Assembly (NCBI GenBank): GCA_004762125.1
Contig: SIHQ01000019.1
Coordinates: 1 to 49,200, forward strand
DNA: 49,200 nucleotides
Origin: Oceanospirillales bacterium
GTDB taxonomy: Bacteria; Pseudomonadota; Gammaproteobacteria; Pseudomonadales; Endozoicomonadaceae
Direction: 5' to 3'
Of the stretch, positions 48,896 to 49,200 are shown piece by piece (position 1 is the stretch's first letter; the number at the start of each line of letters is the position of its first letter). The notes under the pieces are model-generated. The model saw nothing but the letters and a program-made list of their open reading frames with translations, was not told the origin of the DNA and ran no database searches. Position numbers and translations under genes: made by a program.

Positions 48896-49200
48896 GTTTT
48901 AATGCCTCTTTCTGAGCTATAACCGCCTGTTTAGCCGAATACCATAGTTCCATAAACTCTTCTGTAATTTTCTGTTCCATTTCTTCTACCTCAACAGTAG
49001 GACAAAAAATCCCGATAGTAATTACATTTTCACCCAGTTCAGAGCTAGAAATATGGATGACAGGGTCCGGCCCTGGAATGACGATATCTAATCGATTTTC
49101 CAACATTTTGTTATAGCGACGACCGACATCTCTGAAGTGCTCACAGCTTGACCTGACACTGGCCATCAATCGATCCTTAAGCAGAAATAAGTTTATATCC
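48885..49200 (-). CDS. C-terminal part of a probable MscS-like protein (partial)
   Basis: The reading frame stays open to the window's right edge, so only the last 105 or so codons are seen. The stretch RLDIVIPGPDPVIHISSSEL then ENVITIGIFCPTVEVEEMEQKI resembles the alternating-strand C-terminal domain of MscS-family channels, but no pore region is visible. The end overlaps the CPA2 antiporter start by 11 bases. Identification as a mechanosensitive channel is tentative. Confidence 0.45.
   Translation of the reverse strand, partial: DINLFLLKDRLMASVRSSCEHFRDVGRRYNKMLENRLDIVIPGPDPVIHISSSELGENVITIGIFCPTVEVEEMEQKITEEFMELWYSAKQAVIAQKEALKHAS

Overview
The window looks like a chromosomal segment from a marine gammaproteobacterium of the Oceanospirillales, most like Endozoicomonas. 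This is an inference from conserved gammaproteobacterial gene orders (queA-tgt-yajC-secD-secF, rlmN-pilF-rodZ-hisS-yfgM-bamB-der, guaB-guaA), a Yersinia-type type III secretion (T3SS) block, and many decayed insertion sequences. No marker gene here settles the species.

Layout. 1-2.5 kb: two identical initiator tRNA genes, a patatin-like lipase, a DJ-1 family protein and a small membrane-anchored unknown. 2.6-4.3 kb: fadD. 4.5-6.9 kb: four T3SS genes, sctD-sctE-like-sctF-sctG, encoding the inner ring protein, the needle subunit and two probable needle chaperones. 6.9-10.8 kb, opposite strand: a CesT-type secretion chaperone followed 10 bases later by a 1130-residue protein that joins a GT4 glycosyltransferase to a LanM-like (lanthipeptide dehydratase/kinase fold) domain. 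This pair is the most interesting item: it has the layout of a chaperone-effector operon, and the effector architecture is one I do not recognise. 10.9-34 kb is mostly housekeeping: an NhaC-type antiporter, guaBA, xseA, a haem-oxygenase-fold protein, a cupin, then der, bamB, yfgM, hisS, rodZ, pilF, rlmN, ndk, secF, secD, yajC, tgt and queA. Several of these have clear intrinsic terminators.

34-49.2 kb is accessory. It holds a nitronate monooxygenase-like gene, a large MscK-like mechanosensitive channel overlapping a small four-cysteine membrane protein, an MFS transporter, a RimK / aspartoacylase-like / retropepsin-like triad, an orphan secreted protein, a CPA2 antiporter and the end of a probable second MscS-like gene. 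Decayed pieces of IS30, IS66, IS4, IS3, ISL3, IS630, IS6 and probably IS21 elements lie between them, several truncating one another. None of the transposase genes is intact.

Working together: sctDEFG supplies part of an injectisome whose export gate, ATPase and secretin genes are not in the window. The neighbouring chaperone and GT4/LanM-like protein would be its cargo. The core clusters serve outer membrane assembly, protein export, tRNA queuosine modification, purine synthesis and DNA repair.
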